Shown: in pieces, positions 11,348 to 20,399 of the stretch
Numbering within the stretch: the stretch's first letter is position 1
Layout: the number at the start of each line of letters is the position of its first letter
The notes under the pieces: generated by a model
What the model was told of the DNA's origin: nothing
Databases searched by the model: none
What the model saw: the letters and a program-made list of their open reading frames with translations, nothing else
Position numbers and translations under genes: made by a program
NCBI RefSeq assembly: GCF_004216755.1
Contig: NZ_SGWZ01000004.1
Coordinates: forward strand, 210,158 to 274,157
DNA length: 64,000 bases
DNA from: Kerstersia gyiorum
Lineage (GTDB): Bacteria > Pseudomonadota > Gammaproteobacteria > Burkholderiales > Burkholderiaceae_B
Direction of reading: 5' to 3'

Positions 11348-12118
11348 TCAATTGAGAATGTGAAAAGCGTTGTCTACGAACAGCGTGCTGCCGGAAATGG
11401 CACGCGCCGCGTCCGATGCGAGAAAAGCGCAGAGGGCGCCAGCGTCTTCGATATCAAGAGTATGCCGCAATGGCGCGCGTTCCATACTGTCCTTGATCAA
11501 GGAATCGAAACCCGCGATGCCGGAAGCCGCCCGTGTTTCCAGCGGCCCGGGAGAGACGGCATTGACACGGATGCCGCGGGGCCCCAGTTCGCTGGCGAGA
11601 TAGCGGACGCTGGCTTCCAATGCTGCCTTGACCGGGCCCATGATGCCGTAGCCGGGCATGACAGCCTGGGCACCCAGGTAGCTGATCGTCATCATGCTGC
11701 CGCCTTGGGCCATCAGCGGCTCGGCATCCCGGGCCAGCCGGATGAAGGAATGGCAGGAAAGATCCATGGCCTGGGCAAAGCCTGCGGCGGAGCTGTCCAG
11801 CACCCGGCCGTGAAGGTCGTCCCTGGGGGCGAAGGCAACCGAATGCACCAGGAAGTCCAGCCGGCCCCAGCGCTCGCGCAGCGTGTCGAATAGCGCCTGC
11901 TGTTGCGCGGTGTCGCTGACATCCAGCGGCAGGCGCAGTGTGGCGCCGATTTCATCGAACAGTGGCGTGACATAGGGCAGTGATTTGTCGGAGTACCAGG
12001 TCACGGCCAGCTCGGCACCCGAGGCGCGCATGGCACGGGCTGCGCCCCAGGCAATGCTCTGATCGTTGGCGATGCCCACGACCAGGCCTTTTTTGCCGGC
12101 AAGGTTGGCTGAACGCAT
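11348..12118 (-). CDS. fabI: Enoyl-[acyl-carrier-protein] reductase, FabI family
   Basis: NADH-dependent SDR-type reductase of fatty-acid elongation. From the ATG at 12118 it has 256 residues beginning MRSANLAGKKGLVVGIAND, with the FabI-type cofactor loop and the catalytic pair Y-x6-K in GYGIMGPVKAALE. It starts 1 bp after the phaC stop with GGAGAAGTAGG just upstream, so translation is coupled to phaC. A longer frame runs upstream into phaC but is antiparallel-quality sequence and not part of the protein. Being tied to phaC suggests a role around the PHA acyl pool rather than the housekeeping FabI, but that is inference. Confidence 0.88.
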   Translation of the reverse strand: MRSANLAGKKGLVVGIANDQSIAWGAARAMRASGAELAVTWYSDKSLPYVTPLFDEIGATLRLPLDVSDTAQQQALFDTLRERWGRLDFLVHSVAFAPRDDLHGRVLDSSAAGFAQAMDLSCHSFIRLARDAEPLMAQGGSMMTISYLGAQAVMPGYGIMGPVKAALEASVRYLASELGPRGIRVNAVSPGPLETRAASGIAGFDSLIKDSMERAPLRHTLDIEDAGALCAFLASDAARAISGSTLFVDNAFHILN

Positions 12119-12119
12119 C

Positions 12120-13850
12120 CTACTTCTCCAGGACATACTGGCCGGGCGCAGCTTCCAGCGGGCGGTAGCCGGCCTTGGCGGCGCCCATTGCCGGCGGATT
12201 GACCTGCTGTGAGCTGGAATGGCGGGCAAGCCACTGCTCCCAGGCCGGCCACCAGGAGCTTTCCTGGCGCGCAGCGCTGGCCTGCCAGTCATCCGGGGAC
12301 TGGTAGGGCGCGTCGTGGGCGTGGGTGGCGATCTGATAATGGCGGCGCGGATGCCCGGGAGGCGACACAATGCCGGCGTTGTGCCCGCCGCTGGTCAGCA
12401 CGAAGGTGATCTCGGTCGTGGTGAGGTGGTGTAGCTTATAGACGGATTGCCATGGCGCTACGTGGTCGGTCACCGTGCCGACCGCGAAAATCGGTAGCGA
12501 AATGTCGCTGATCGCGACCGGCCGGTTGCCGACCGGGTAGCGGCCATGCGCCAGGTCATTGTCGAGGAACAGGCGGCGCAGGTATTCGCCGTGCATGCGC
12601 GCGGGCATGCGGGTGGCGTCAGCGTTCCAGGCCATCAGGTCGTTCAGGCCACGGCGGTCGCCCAGCAGGTAGTCATTGACCATCTTCGACCACAGCAGGT
12701 CGTAGGAGCGCAGCATCTGGAACGCGCCGGCCATCTGGCTGCCCTTGAGGTAGCCCGTCTCGCGCATCTGCGCTTCCAGCATATTGACCTGGCTTTCGTC
12801 GATGAACAGGCTCAGCTCGCCCGGCTCGCTGAAGTCTGTCTGGGCGGCAAACAGCGTCATGGTGGCCAGGCGCTCATCTTTGTCGCGTGCCATCGCTGCG
12901 GCGGCAATGGCCAGCAGGGTGCCGCCCAGGCAGTAACCCACGGCGTGCACGCGCTGCTTGGGCACGATGGTGTTGACGGCAGCCAGGGCGGCAAAAATAC
13001 CGCTCTGCAGATAATCATCCATGCCGAGATCACGTTCGGCGACGCCAGGATTCTTCCAGGAAATGCAGAAAACGGTATGGCCCTGGTCGACCAGATACTT
13101 GATAAGCGAGTTGTCCTGCGACAAATCCAGGATGTAGTACTTCATGATCCAGGCCGGAACGATCAGCACTGGCTCGGCATAGACCTTGGGTGTTGCGGGC
13201 GAATACTGGATCAACTCCATCAGCTGATTGCGCAGGACCACCTTGCCAGGCGTGGCGGCCACCTGCTTGCCGGGAATATAGTTTTCCGCACCCTCTGGCG
13301 GTTCATCGCTGCGCAGGCGGGCGATATCGTCGAGCAGGTGCATCATGCCGCGATAAAGATTGGCGCCGCCCTGGTCGCGCGTTTGCTGCTGCACGACAGG
13401 GTTGGTCAGCAGCTGGTTGCCGGGAGAGAACACATCCAGCCACTGGCGCGCGGCGAAGGCGACGACATTTTCGTGATGCTTGCTGACCCCGCGAATACCG
13501 GTGGTGGCCTCATGCCACCACTGTTGCTGCGCCAGGAAAAGCTTCTGCCAGAACGAAAACGGCCATTCCTGCCACGCGGGCGCGGCGAATCGGCGGTCCT
13601 GGGGAGCTTGGGATGTCTCGCAAACCCCGGCCATCTGCGGCAGGGTGCAGAGCAGGTCCGAATACTGCCGCGCTGCCAGCGCACCCAGGCTCAGCTGCTT
13701 GCCCGGCGACATGGCCAGATGCAGGCCCCAGTCATACGCCGCCAACAGCATCGAGGCCGGCGACAGCCCGCCGGTCATGCGGGCCAGGGCAGCGTAAGAG
13801 GATTGATCCAGTTGGGCTGCGGCGTCTTGCAGTTCTTGCGATACGGGCAT
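12120..13850 (-). CDS. phaC: Class I poly(3-hydroxyalkanoate) synthase
   Basis: Polymerises (R)-3-hydroxyacyl-CoA, usually 3-hydroxybutyryl-CoA, into storage polyester at the granule surface. It has 576 residues, normal for class I. The lipase-like box with nucleophilic cysteine is GYCLGGT, and the other triad members are the Asp in GTVTDHVAPW and the His in SGGHNAG. The conserved tryptophan-rich N-terminal region FSFWQKLFLAQQQWW is present. First gene of a minus-strand pair with fabI. The genes that would supply its monomer (phaB) sit 8 kb away on the opposite strand beyond the polysaccharide block. Confidence 0.95.
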   Translation of the reverse strand: MPVSQELQDAAAQLDQSSYAALARMTGGLSPASMLLAAYDWGLHLAMSPGKQLSLGALAARQYSDLLCTLPQMAGVCETSQAPQDRRFAAPAWQEWPFSFWQKLFLAQQQWWHEATTGIRGVSKHHENVVAFAARQWLDVFSPGNQLLTNPVVQQQTRDQGGANLYRGMMHLLDDIARLRSDEPPEGAENYIPGKQVAATPGKVVLRNQLMELIQYSPATPKVYAEPVLIVPAWIMKYYILDLSQDNSLIKYLVDQGHTVFCISWKNPGVAERDLGMDDYLQSGIFAALAAVNTIVPKQRVHAVGYCLGGTLLAIAAAAMARDKDERLATMTLFAAQTDFSEPGELSLFIDESQVNMLEAQMRETGYLKGSQMAGAFQMLRSYDLLWSKMVNDYLLGDRRGLNDLMAWNADATRMPARMHGEYLRRLFLDNDLAHGRYPVGNRPVAISDISLPIFAVGTVTDHVAPWQSVYKLHHLTTTEITFVLTSGGHNAGIVSPPGHPRRHYQIATHAHDAPYQSPDDWQASAARQESSWWPAWEQWLARHSSSQQVNPPAMGAAKAGYRPLEAAPGQYVLEK

Positions 13851-14114
13851 GGCGGCGAGTTGTTCCTGATATGAGAGCTAGGAGGGGGCTGAAGAAGGAA
13901 TGCGATAGAGTGTTGAGCGTATCAACCTAATTTGAAGTTTTTCTTATTTTTGCATAACGGCAGGGTTTTTTGTCTGTTTGTAACGCATTGTGATCCCACG
14001 ACGAGAACAAGGCGCGTTTACCCTGTTTTCAATTTGATAATTTGAGTGAAGGCGTATGAGTCCGAGCAATAGTTTGCGATAATCGGAGCTTTGCCAGCTA
14101 GATAAATCATTCCA

Positions 14115-15383
14115 ATGATGCAAGTGTTATCGGTTCGTTCGGAAAGTCGCAGCCCCTTGTTTTTTATGGTTTTGGTGGCGTGTTTATTGACGGCATTAGG
14201 AGATTTGAGAAATGTATTGACTCCGCTGGGATATTGGATTGCATGGGCAGCATGGGCTGCTGCATCTTTGTGCCTGCTGGTGTGTCAGGATCGTCGCTTT
14301 CTATCTCGGCTATGGTCGGATATGCCTTGGCCCGTTCTTTTCGCATTCATGCTGCTGATTGCAGGAATGCTGTTGACGGCGTTGATTGTGCCGCAATATC
14401 TGGCGCTGTATCAGGCCGTCAAGTTGTTGGTCATTGCATTTCTTTTTTTGGTCTTTTTAATGGTGGTGCAGTGGGTGCCGCCCGCACGAGTGGTCAGTGC
14501 GATTTGTTATGTATTGATCGCGATGGCAGGATTGTTTTTGATTGCCAAGTTATGGGGCGAGCCATTGTTTATTCTTTTTGGGGATGGCCGTCAGGGAATA
14601 ATCGTTGCCTGGCCCGGTGAACTGTGGAAACCGGCCGTGCTATTCCTGTCCTTGCTTATTGCGGATCTGTATGTGTCTCCGCAGAAATGGCTCAGGGATG
14701 GTGCATGTATTGGGATATGCCTTTATCTGCTCAAATTGGACGGTTCTCGTACTGGATTGTTGCTAGTGCTGTGCTTGGCAGTGGCACTTGCATGGCCGTT
14801 GCTGTGTAGCGCAGCATTCAGGCAGAAGATGCTGCGGCCGGGCTGGGTGGTCTCCTGTTGCATCGTTTTGCTGGTTTTTGGTATGGCGGATTCCCGCATT
14901 GAAATAAGTGGGCTTGATGAGGAGGATGGAATCAGCACGCTTGCCTGGGAGCGCTTGAAGCAGGGGGATGAAGACAGGCTGTCCTTGCTGAGGAACGGCT
15001 GGCGGCATGCTCAGCAGTGCCTGCCATTCGGCTGTGGTTTCGAAACGACTGCGTCGATGAGCCATGGGGTCATCATGTCGGTTCATAATGCATATCTGGC
15101 GGCATTGGGTGACTTTGGCCTATTGGGGGCTCTTGGTATGTTGGCATTTCTGCTGGTATCAGTCTGGCCATTATGGAGATTGTGGCGCGAAGAAAAAAAG
15201 AAGCCACAGCCGTCCGTTGAAGGACTGAGTGCGAGACAGATATATCTGATCGGTGCGGCACTGGGTGCTTTGGCATTTTGCTGCACCCTGATGTTGCATA
15301 CATTCACCAGTGAGATGTCTGAGTGGGGATTTTTTTCCTTGCTATTGGCAATGTCGTGGACACTGATGGGAAAAAAAGTGTGA
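14115..15383 (+). CDS. O-antigen/exopolysaccharide polymerase or ligase (Wzy-like)
   Basis: Polytopic inner-membrane protein of 422 residues with about 11 hydrophobic segments. Family signs are the SRTGLLLVLCLAVAL segment and, in the large periplasmic loop, the motif VHNAYLAALGDFGLLG, characteristic of the Wzy_C/O-antigen ligase superfamily. It would join undecaprenyl-linked repeat units or transfer glycan. First of three co-directional genes: its TGA overlaps the GTG start of the flippase. Codon use is visibly AT-richer than the surrounding genes. The 264 bp upstream, shared with phaC, are AT-rich and promoter-like. Polymerase versus ligase cannot be settled by sequence alone. Confidence 0.82.
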   Translation: MMQVLSVRSESRSPLFFMVLVACLLTALGDLRNVLTPLGYWIAWAAWAAASLCLLVCQDRRFLSRLWSDMPWPVLFAFMLLIAGMLLTALIVPQYLALYQAVKLLVIAFLFLVFLMVVQWVPPARVVSAICYVLIAMAGLFLIAKLWGEPLFILFGDGRQGIIVAWPGELWKPAVLFLSLLIADLYVSPQKWLRDGACIGICLYLLKLDGSRTGLLLVLCLAVALAWPLLCSAAFRQKMLRPGWVVSCCIVLLVFGMADSRIEISGLDEEDGISTLAWERLKQGDEDRLSLLRNGWRHAQQCLPFGCGFETTASMSHGVIMSVHNAYLAALGDFGLLGALGMLAFLLVSVWPLWRLWREEKKKPQPSVEGLSARQIYLIGAALGALAFCCTLMLHTFTSEMSEWGFFSLLLAMSWTLMGKKV

Positions 15384-16672
15384 GTGAAATGCAAGGGGGG
15401 TACGCCACGGTTGCCAAAAATGCGGCCGCATTGTATGTCGTGCAGTTGGTGGCTTATGCTATTCCGATTCTTGAAATTCCCATATTGGCACGCGCATTGG
15501 GCGTTTCGCTGTATGGGGAGGTTTTGTTTTGCCAGGCGCTGGCATTGACGCTATCAATTTTTGTAGAGTATGGCTTCAATATCAATGCGTCCCGCCAAGT
15601 GGCTTTGTTGCAGAATGACAAGGTGGCATTGTCGAGACTGTTCTGGGATATTACGCTGGCCAAAATATTTTTATTTTTGCTGCTGGCTGTACTGCTGGTC
15701 GTGATCTGGGGGACAGGATTGCTGGATGGTTTCTTTTCCCATCCGGAGCTGATGCTGTTTGTTCTGGCCTATTTTGCGACGTTTGGGTTTAGCGTCATGT
15801 GGTATTTCCAGGGGCGAGAGCGGCTTGGAGGCTACATCGTGCTGGATGTGGTGCTGCGGGGCCTGGGCTTGGCGGTACTGGCGTTGACGGTGCAGGAACC
15901 AGAGGATTTCCTGTTGGCTCTGCCCATCATGGCCTTGCCCCCCTTGCTGCATACCGTGCTGGGGAATGCATGGTGCCTGAAAACGCTGGGTTATGCGGGG
16001 TTTCGGATACGCGGGGCTTGGGATGAACTGAGGGAAGGCTTCCACTTCTTTATCTATCGCAGTGCGGGGGACATTATTCTGGCGTCCGCGCCGATGCTGT
16101 TGGGGCTGATCTCGGGTAATCGAGCGGTAGGGGAATTCGGTCCTGCAGAAAAGCTGGTGCGCGGCATGACCCGTCTGGCCACCCCTTTCCTGACTGCAGC
16201 CTTTCCTTTCTTTTCCAGAAAATTCGGAGCAGGTGGCAAGGCTTCAGTGGTCGGCGCCTTGCGGGTATTGATAGTGATCGGAGCCCTCTCCCTGTTGGGA
16301 ACTGTCGTTGGTTACGCGTTGGGTGAATGGGCGATTAACTTGATGTTGGGGCCGGGCTTCTCGACGGCTTTGAGCATTTTTTACATCTTGTTGGCAATGG
16401 CACCTTTACGCATCATGAACCAAAGCGTGGCCATGTTGTTTTTGATACCGGCGGGACGCGCGCGGGCAGCCAGCTATCTGTTATCTGCATTTTCGTCGGG
16501 CGCTATTGTTTTGGGTGCTGTGTTGGCGTGGTTGTATGAAGGGCGCGGCATGGCGTTGGGGCTGCTGACAGGAGAGTTCCTGCTGTTCGTGGCCCAGGCG
16601 TTGTATGCGCGAAAAATTGCAGGCTCAGGTAATGTGACGGCGTCACGGGAAGAAATGGCAGATTTGAAATGA
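15380..16672 (+). CDS. Polysaccharide flippase (Wzx-like, MATE/MVF superfamily)
   Basis: Moves undecaprenyl-linked oligosaccharide across the inner membrane. From the GTG at 15380 it has 430 residues with 12-14 hydrophobic segments; the N-terminus KNAAALYVVQLVAYAIPIL and the paired-segment layout are typical of polysaccharide biosynthesis flippases. GTG at 15380 overlaps the previous TGA (GTGA); the ATG at 15389 is an alternative. The 3' end overlaps the next gene as ATGA at 16669. Low-GC codon use matches the Wzy-like neighbour, suggesting joint acquisition. Confidence 0.83.
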   Translation: MSEMQGGYATVAKNAAALYVVQLVAYAIPILEIPILARALGVSLYGEVLFCQALALTLSIFVEYGFNINASRQVALLQNDKVALSRLFWDITLAKIFLFLLLAVLLVVIWGTGLLDGFFSHPELMLFVLAYFATFGFSVMWYFQGRERLGGYIVLDVVLRGLGLAVLALTVQEPEDFLLALPIMALPPLLHTVLGNAWCLKTLGYAGFRIRGAWDELREGFHFFIYRSAGDIILASAPMLLGLISGNRAVGEFGPAEKLVRGMTRLATPFLTAAFPFFSRKFGAGGKASVVGALRVLIVIGALSLLGTVVGYALGEWAINLMLGPGFSTALSIFYILLAMAPLRIMNQSVAMLFLIPAGRARAASYLLSAFSSGAIVLGAVLAWLYEGRGMALGLLTGEFLLFVAQALYARKIAGSGNVTASREEMADLK

Positions 16673-17772
16673 AGATTCTTTTTGTAACGACTGGCCTGGG
16701 CTTGGGCGGGGCTGAGCGGCAGGTCTGTGATCTGGCGGATCGTCTGGTTGCCGCCGGGCACGATGTAGCGATTGCCTACATGGTGGATGGCATTAGTGTC
16801 CGGCCAGGGAATGAGGCCGTCAGGCTGATTCCCCTGCACTGCAAGAAAACTCCCCTGGGATTGCTGCAAGGTTTTCTCCGTTTGCGCCGCCTCGTCAGGG
16901 AGGTAAGGCCGGATGTGGTGCACAGCCATATGGTGCATGCCAATATCCTGACTCGTCTGGCACGGATTGGTTGCCGGATGCCTCGCTTGATTTGTACGGC
17001 CCACAGTACCAATGAGGGCGGCCGCATATGGATGCTTGCCTATCGGTGGACCGATAGACTGGCTGATGTCACGACCAATGTCAGTAAGGAGGCGGTCAAG
17101 GTTTTTGAAGAAAAGGGAGCGGTTCCTCCAGGGAGAATGGTGGCGATCTATAACGGCATAGATGTCGAACAGTTTGCCGTTAATCCCGTGCAACGAGAAC
17201 AGCTGCGCGAACAAATGGGCGTTGAGCCACACCATCGTTTGTTGCTCGCGCTGGGCCGGCTGGTGCATGCCAAGGGGTACGATATCCTCATTGATGTGTT
17301 TGCCCGCATGGCAGGCGAAAACGACAATCTGAGGTTATGGATAGCGGGCGAAGGGGAGTTGAGGCAGGCGTTGCAGCAACAGATTAATGCAGCAGATCTG
17401 CAGGATAAAGTGCTGTTGCTGGGGGCTCGTAGCGATGTTCCAGCATTATTGAATGCGGCGGACGTATTTGTGCTGCCTTCCCGCTTTGAGGGCTTTGGCC
17501 TGGTGGTCGCGGAAGCAATGGCGTGTACCAAGCCTGTCGTGGCGACGGATGCGGGTGGCGTGGCTGAAGTGATGGGAGGGCATGGGTGGCTCGTGCCTGT
17601 GGAAGCACCCGAGCGACTGCGCCTGGCCGTGGAGGAGGCACTGACATTGACGCGTGAACAACTGGCTGTGAGCGGCAAGCAGGCGCGTCAGCATATTGTT
17701 GACAATTTTGGTATCGACGCCGCCTTGCGCCGCTGGTTGGACCTTTATCAAACCGGGACTGTATCCCCTTGA
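16669..17772 (+). CDS. Glycosyltransferase family 4 (GT-B fold)
   Basis: Retaining GT4 glycosyltransferase that would add a sugar to the lipid-linked repeat unit on the cytoplasmic face. It has 367 residues. The N-terminal domain has the glycine-rich acceptor loop TGLGLGGAERQV and DVVHSHMVHANIL. The C-terminal donor-binding domain has LLLALGRLVHAKGYD and the E-x7-E signature in SRFEGFGLVVAEAMACTKPVV. Third gene of the plus-strand polysaccharide operon with a 4-bp start/stop overlap. It faces the minus-strand GT4 gene with 46 bp between the stops. Donor sugar unknown. Confidence 0.9.
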   Translation: MKILFVTTGLGLGGAERQVCDLADRLVAAGHDVAIAYMVDGISVRPGNEAVRLIPLHCKKTPLGLLQGFLRLRRLVREVRPDVVHSHMVHANILTRLARIGCRMPRLICTAHSTNEGGRIWMLAYRWTDRLADVTTNVSKEAVKVFEEKGAVPPGRMVAIYNGIDVEQFAVNPVQREQLREQMGVEPHHRLLLALGRLVHAKGYDILIDVFARMAGENDNLRLWIAGEGELRQALQQQINAADLQDKVLLLGARSDVPALLNAADVFVLPSRFEGFGLVVAEAMACTKPVVATDAGGVAEVMGGHGWLVPVEAPERLRLAVEEALTLTREQLAVSGKQARQHIVDNFGIDAALRRWLDLYQTGTVSP

Positions 17773-17818
17773 GGCGATAGCAGCCGGGTTGGCTGCCAGT
17801 CGGGAATGCCAGCCTTGC

Positions 17819-18928
17819 CTATTTGCCGTTGATGACCTGAACGTAGAGATCAAGGGTGCGCGAGAGCATGAGTGAAAAAGAGAACTGTTGCTCGTACTTT
17901 GTCCTTCCTGCATTCCCATAGGCCTGACGCAACTCAGGATTCTGGGCCAGGTGTTCCAATGCGTGGCGTAGGCCCTTTACATCGTTACGACCGATGAGCA
18001 TGCCGGTTGTTCCTGGAAACACCAGCTCCTTGACGCCACCAACATCGGATGCAACGACGGGAATACCGGCCCGCATGGCCTCAATGATCGAAAGAGGCAG
18101 TCCTTCCCAGGCGCTGCTGAGCACAAATATATCTGCCCGGGCGAGGCGTTCTGGGATGTCGTCGCATTCGCCGGGGAAATCGACCTGATGTGCGACCTTC
18201 AAAGTTTGGGCCAGGTGCCGGGTGTCTTCCAGCAATGGGCCGTCGCCGATGAGTTCCAGTCGCCAATCCGGGATATCTGAACTGGCAAGGGCGCGAACGA
18301 CCGAAGCCTGGTCTTTTGGGGGACTGAAACGAGCCACCATCGTCACGTTAAGTTGGCCTTGTTCTGGGCGTGAGGGGCCTGAATGACGAAGATGACTGTC
18401 ATGTACACCATTGTGAATGGTGACCAGTTTTCCCGGGGGAGCGACCCGCATTTTTAATGCGAGTTGTCGGTCGTATTCGGAAACCGTAATAATTCGCTGA
18501 GCAAGAAAGGCGCACATTTTTTCGATGTGCTGATAAACCTTTCTTTTGTTTTTGGATACGCCTTCTGTAAAAGCCCAGCCATGGGCGGTGAAAATGCACG
18601 GTGTTTTTGTTATGCGTGCAGAGATTCTGCCAATGATGCCGGCCTTAGATGAGTGCAGGTGAATGATATCTGGTGAGAAATCTCGGATATGGTGTGAGAG
18701 TTCTTTGACGGCACAGATATCTTGCCATGGAGATATTTCTCGCACCATGTGTTGCAGGGCTTGGTAGGGAATGCTCCGTTGTCTGGCGAGAGTTGCCAAC
18801 TTGCCGGTACCGCCGGCGAGTAAAAGAACCTCGTGACCTGCTACCTGGGCACCGGCCGCTAGATCCAGAACGTGAAGGCTGGCGCCGCCGATCGAATCCG
18901 ACTGGGTAATGACGTAAAGTATTTTCAT
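17819..18928 (-). CDS. Glycosyltransferase family 4 (GT-B fold)
   Basis: Second GT4 enzyme of the polysaccharide block, 369 residues. N-terminal domain: SDSIGGASLHVLDLAAG and DIIHLHSSKAGIIGRI. C-terminal domain: VTMVARFSPPKDQASVV and the E-x7-E region SAWEGLPLSIIEAMRAGIPVV. It starts 11 bp after the stop of the upstream initiating sugar transferase on the minus strand, so the two form a unit. With two GT4 enzymes plus the initiating transferase, the locus could account for a repeat unit of about three sugars; that count is inference. Confidence 0.9.
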   Translation of the reverse strand: MKILYVITQSDSIGGASLHVLDLAAGAQVAGHEVLLLAGGTGKLATLARQRSIPYQALQHMVREISPWQDICAVKELSHHIRDFSPDIIHLHSSKAGIIGRISARITKTPCIFTAHGWAFTEGVSKNKRKVYQHIEKMCAFLAQRIITVSEYDRQLALKMRVAPPGKLVTIHNGVHDSHLRHSGPSRPEQGQLNVTMVARFSPPKDQASVVRALASSDIPDWRLELIGDGPLLEDTRHLAQTLKVAHQVDFPGECDDIPERLARADIFVLSSAWEGLPLSIIEAMRAGIPVVASDVGGVKELVFPGTTGMLIGRNDVKGLRHALEHLAQNPELRQAYGNAGRTKYEQQFSFSLMLSRTLDLYVQVINGK

Positions 18929-18939
18929 CTTAAAAATCG

Positions 18940-20214
18940 CTATCTGGCGCCAAAACCGGTCAACATGATCTTTACGGTCAGGATGATAATGATGGCGTCC
19001 AGTGCGATTGAGCAGTGCTTGATGTAATAAAAGTCGTGCTCGATTTTGACTTGTGTTTCATCTGTACTGGCGGTATAGCCTTGACGTACCTGAGCCCAGC
19101 CTGTAATGCCGGGCTTGACGATATGACGGTAATTGTAGAAAGGAATCTGGCAGTCGTATTCCTGCACGAAAGATGGCTGCTCGGGCCGGGGCCCGATAAG
19201 ACTCATATCCCCTTTGAGAATATTCAGGAATTGTGGTAATTCGTCAATGCGAAGTTTTCGGATGACACGGCCAACGCGAGTAATGCGAGGGTCTTCCTCA
19301 CCAGCGAACTGTTCCGGAGCATCTCGATCGAAGCGCATGCTGCGGAATTTGTAAATGGTAAAGGGCTTGCACCCTTGACCAATGCGGGTTTGGGTGTAAA
19401 TGACAGGTCCAGGGCTTTCAAGGCGAATCAGAACCGCTGTAATCAGTCCGATGAATAGCGCCAGAGGCAGGAACAGAAGAACCAGGGCAATATCCATCAG
19501 CCACTTGATGATGGTATAACTACGGCTCGGAAGCAGTGAGCCGATGTTGTTTTCCGACATTCTGTGGATCTTGACTCTGCCAGTCAGGGATTCATAAATC
19601 TGGCGTGCGTTGTACACCGCGATATGCTGAAGGGCGCACTGCGTCAGAAAACGCTCAACTTCAGGCGTCAGGTTGCTGAAGTCCGCGACGATCCCGTCAT
19701 AGCGGCGATTCTGGAGGTCCAGGACTTCCAGGCGGCGCCCGTCTATGGATTCCAGGTTGATCAATTCCTCCGTGTACTTGCCCCCGGGAATAATGGCCAG
19801 TTTCAGCCTCGCGTATTTTTCGGTCAGAACATATTCAATATGCAACCAGATCAGGGCCATAATGCCGCTGCTGACCAGCAGGAAACGAGACACTTCGATG
19901 CGCAACAGCAAGGCGATGGTGATCGCCAGGCCATAGATCACAATGATCTGCGGGGCAATGAACCCGAGGGAGCGGCCGCCTGGGTAAATTTTGCGCAGCC
20001 GATTGACGGCGAGATTGCTCAGCACAAATGCGATGCTGGTTACAGCGAGTGCAGTTTTTTGCCCTTGGTCGGGGGTCAGCAAGCTGGCCAGGGGCCAGGA
20101 AAACGAAAAAGGCAGGGCGATACTGATCACCCAGCCCAACAGGAGTGAAAATGGCCTGGAGAGCAACAACTGCTCGTGAATCCGGCCAAAGCGGCGATGG
20201 GGCAGAGAACTCAT
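18940..20214 (-). CDS. Undecaprenyl-phosphate sugar-1-phosphate transferase (WcaJ/ExoY type)
   Basis: Initiates exopolysaccharide or O-antigen repeat-unit assembly by moving a hexose-1-phosphate onto undecaprenyl phosphate. It has 424 residues: four or five N-terminal membrane segments (to about 135), a cytoplasmic Rossmann-like region, another membrane segment near 240-265, then the catalytic bacterial sugar transferase domain with YKFRSMRFD, RKLRIDELPQFLNILKGDMS, IGPRPEQ and KPGITGWAQV. It is followed 11 bp later by a GT4 gene. The 185 bp upstream are strongly AT-rich and probably carry its promoter. Sugar identity (glucose or galactose) is not determinable here. Confidence 0.93.
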   Translation of the reverse strand: MSSLPHRRFGRIHEQLLLSRPFSLLLGWVISIALPFSFSWPLASLLTPDQGQKTALAVTSIAFVLSNLAVNRLRKIYPGGRSLGFIAPQIIVIYGLAITIALLLRIEVSRFLLVSSGIMALIWLHIEYVLTEKYARLKLAIIPGGKYTEELINLESIDGRRLEVLDLQNRRYDGIVADFSNLTPEVERFLTQCALQHIAVYNARQIYESLTGRVKIHRMSENNIGSLLPSRSYTIIKWLMDIALVLLFLPLALFIGLITAVLIRLESPGPVIYTQTRIGQGCKPFTIYKFRSMRFDRDAPEQFAGEEDPRITRVGRVIRKLRIDELPQFLNILKGDMSLIGPRPEQPSFVQEYDCQIPFYNYRHIVKPGITGWAQVRQGYTASTDETQVKIEHDFYYIKHCSIALDAIIIILTVKIMLTGFGAR

Positions 20215-20399
20215 CTACAAGGAATAATTTTTTGTGGGGTGTCACCAGAACTCAGGATATTAAAGGGAAACAGCCGGCGATGTGATGAGAAATCCGATAT
20301 TTATTGTCACAACTGAATCAATTTAAAACGAATTGCTGATAAGTAATCCGAGACAGAGTTGGTTCGGGTTTGTGTCAATAATCTAATTGAGAATTATGA

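Noticed and set aside
20215..20399. AT-rich 185-bp stretch considered as an attachment site or insertion-sequence remnant
   Set aside because: No terminal inverted repeats, target duplication or transposase fragment could be found; a promoter for the sugar transferase is enough.
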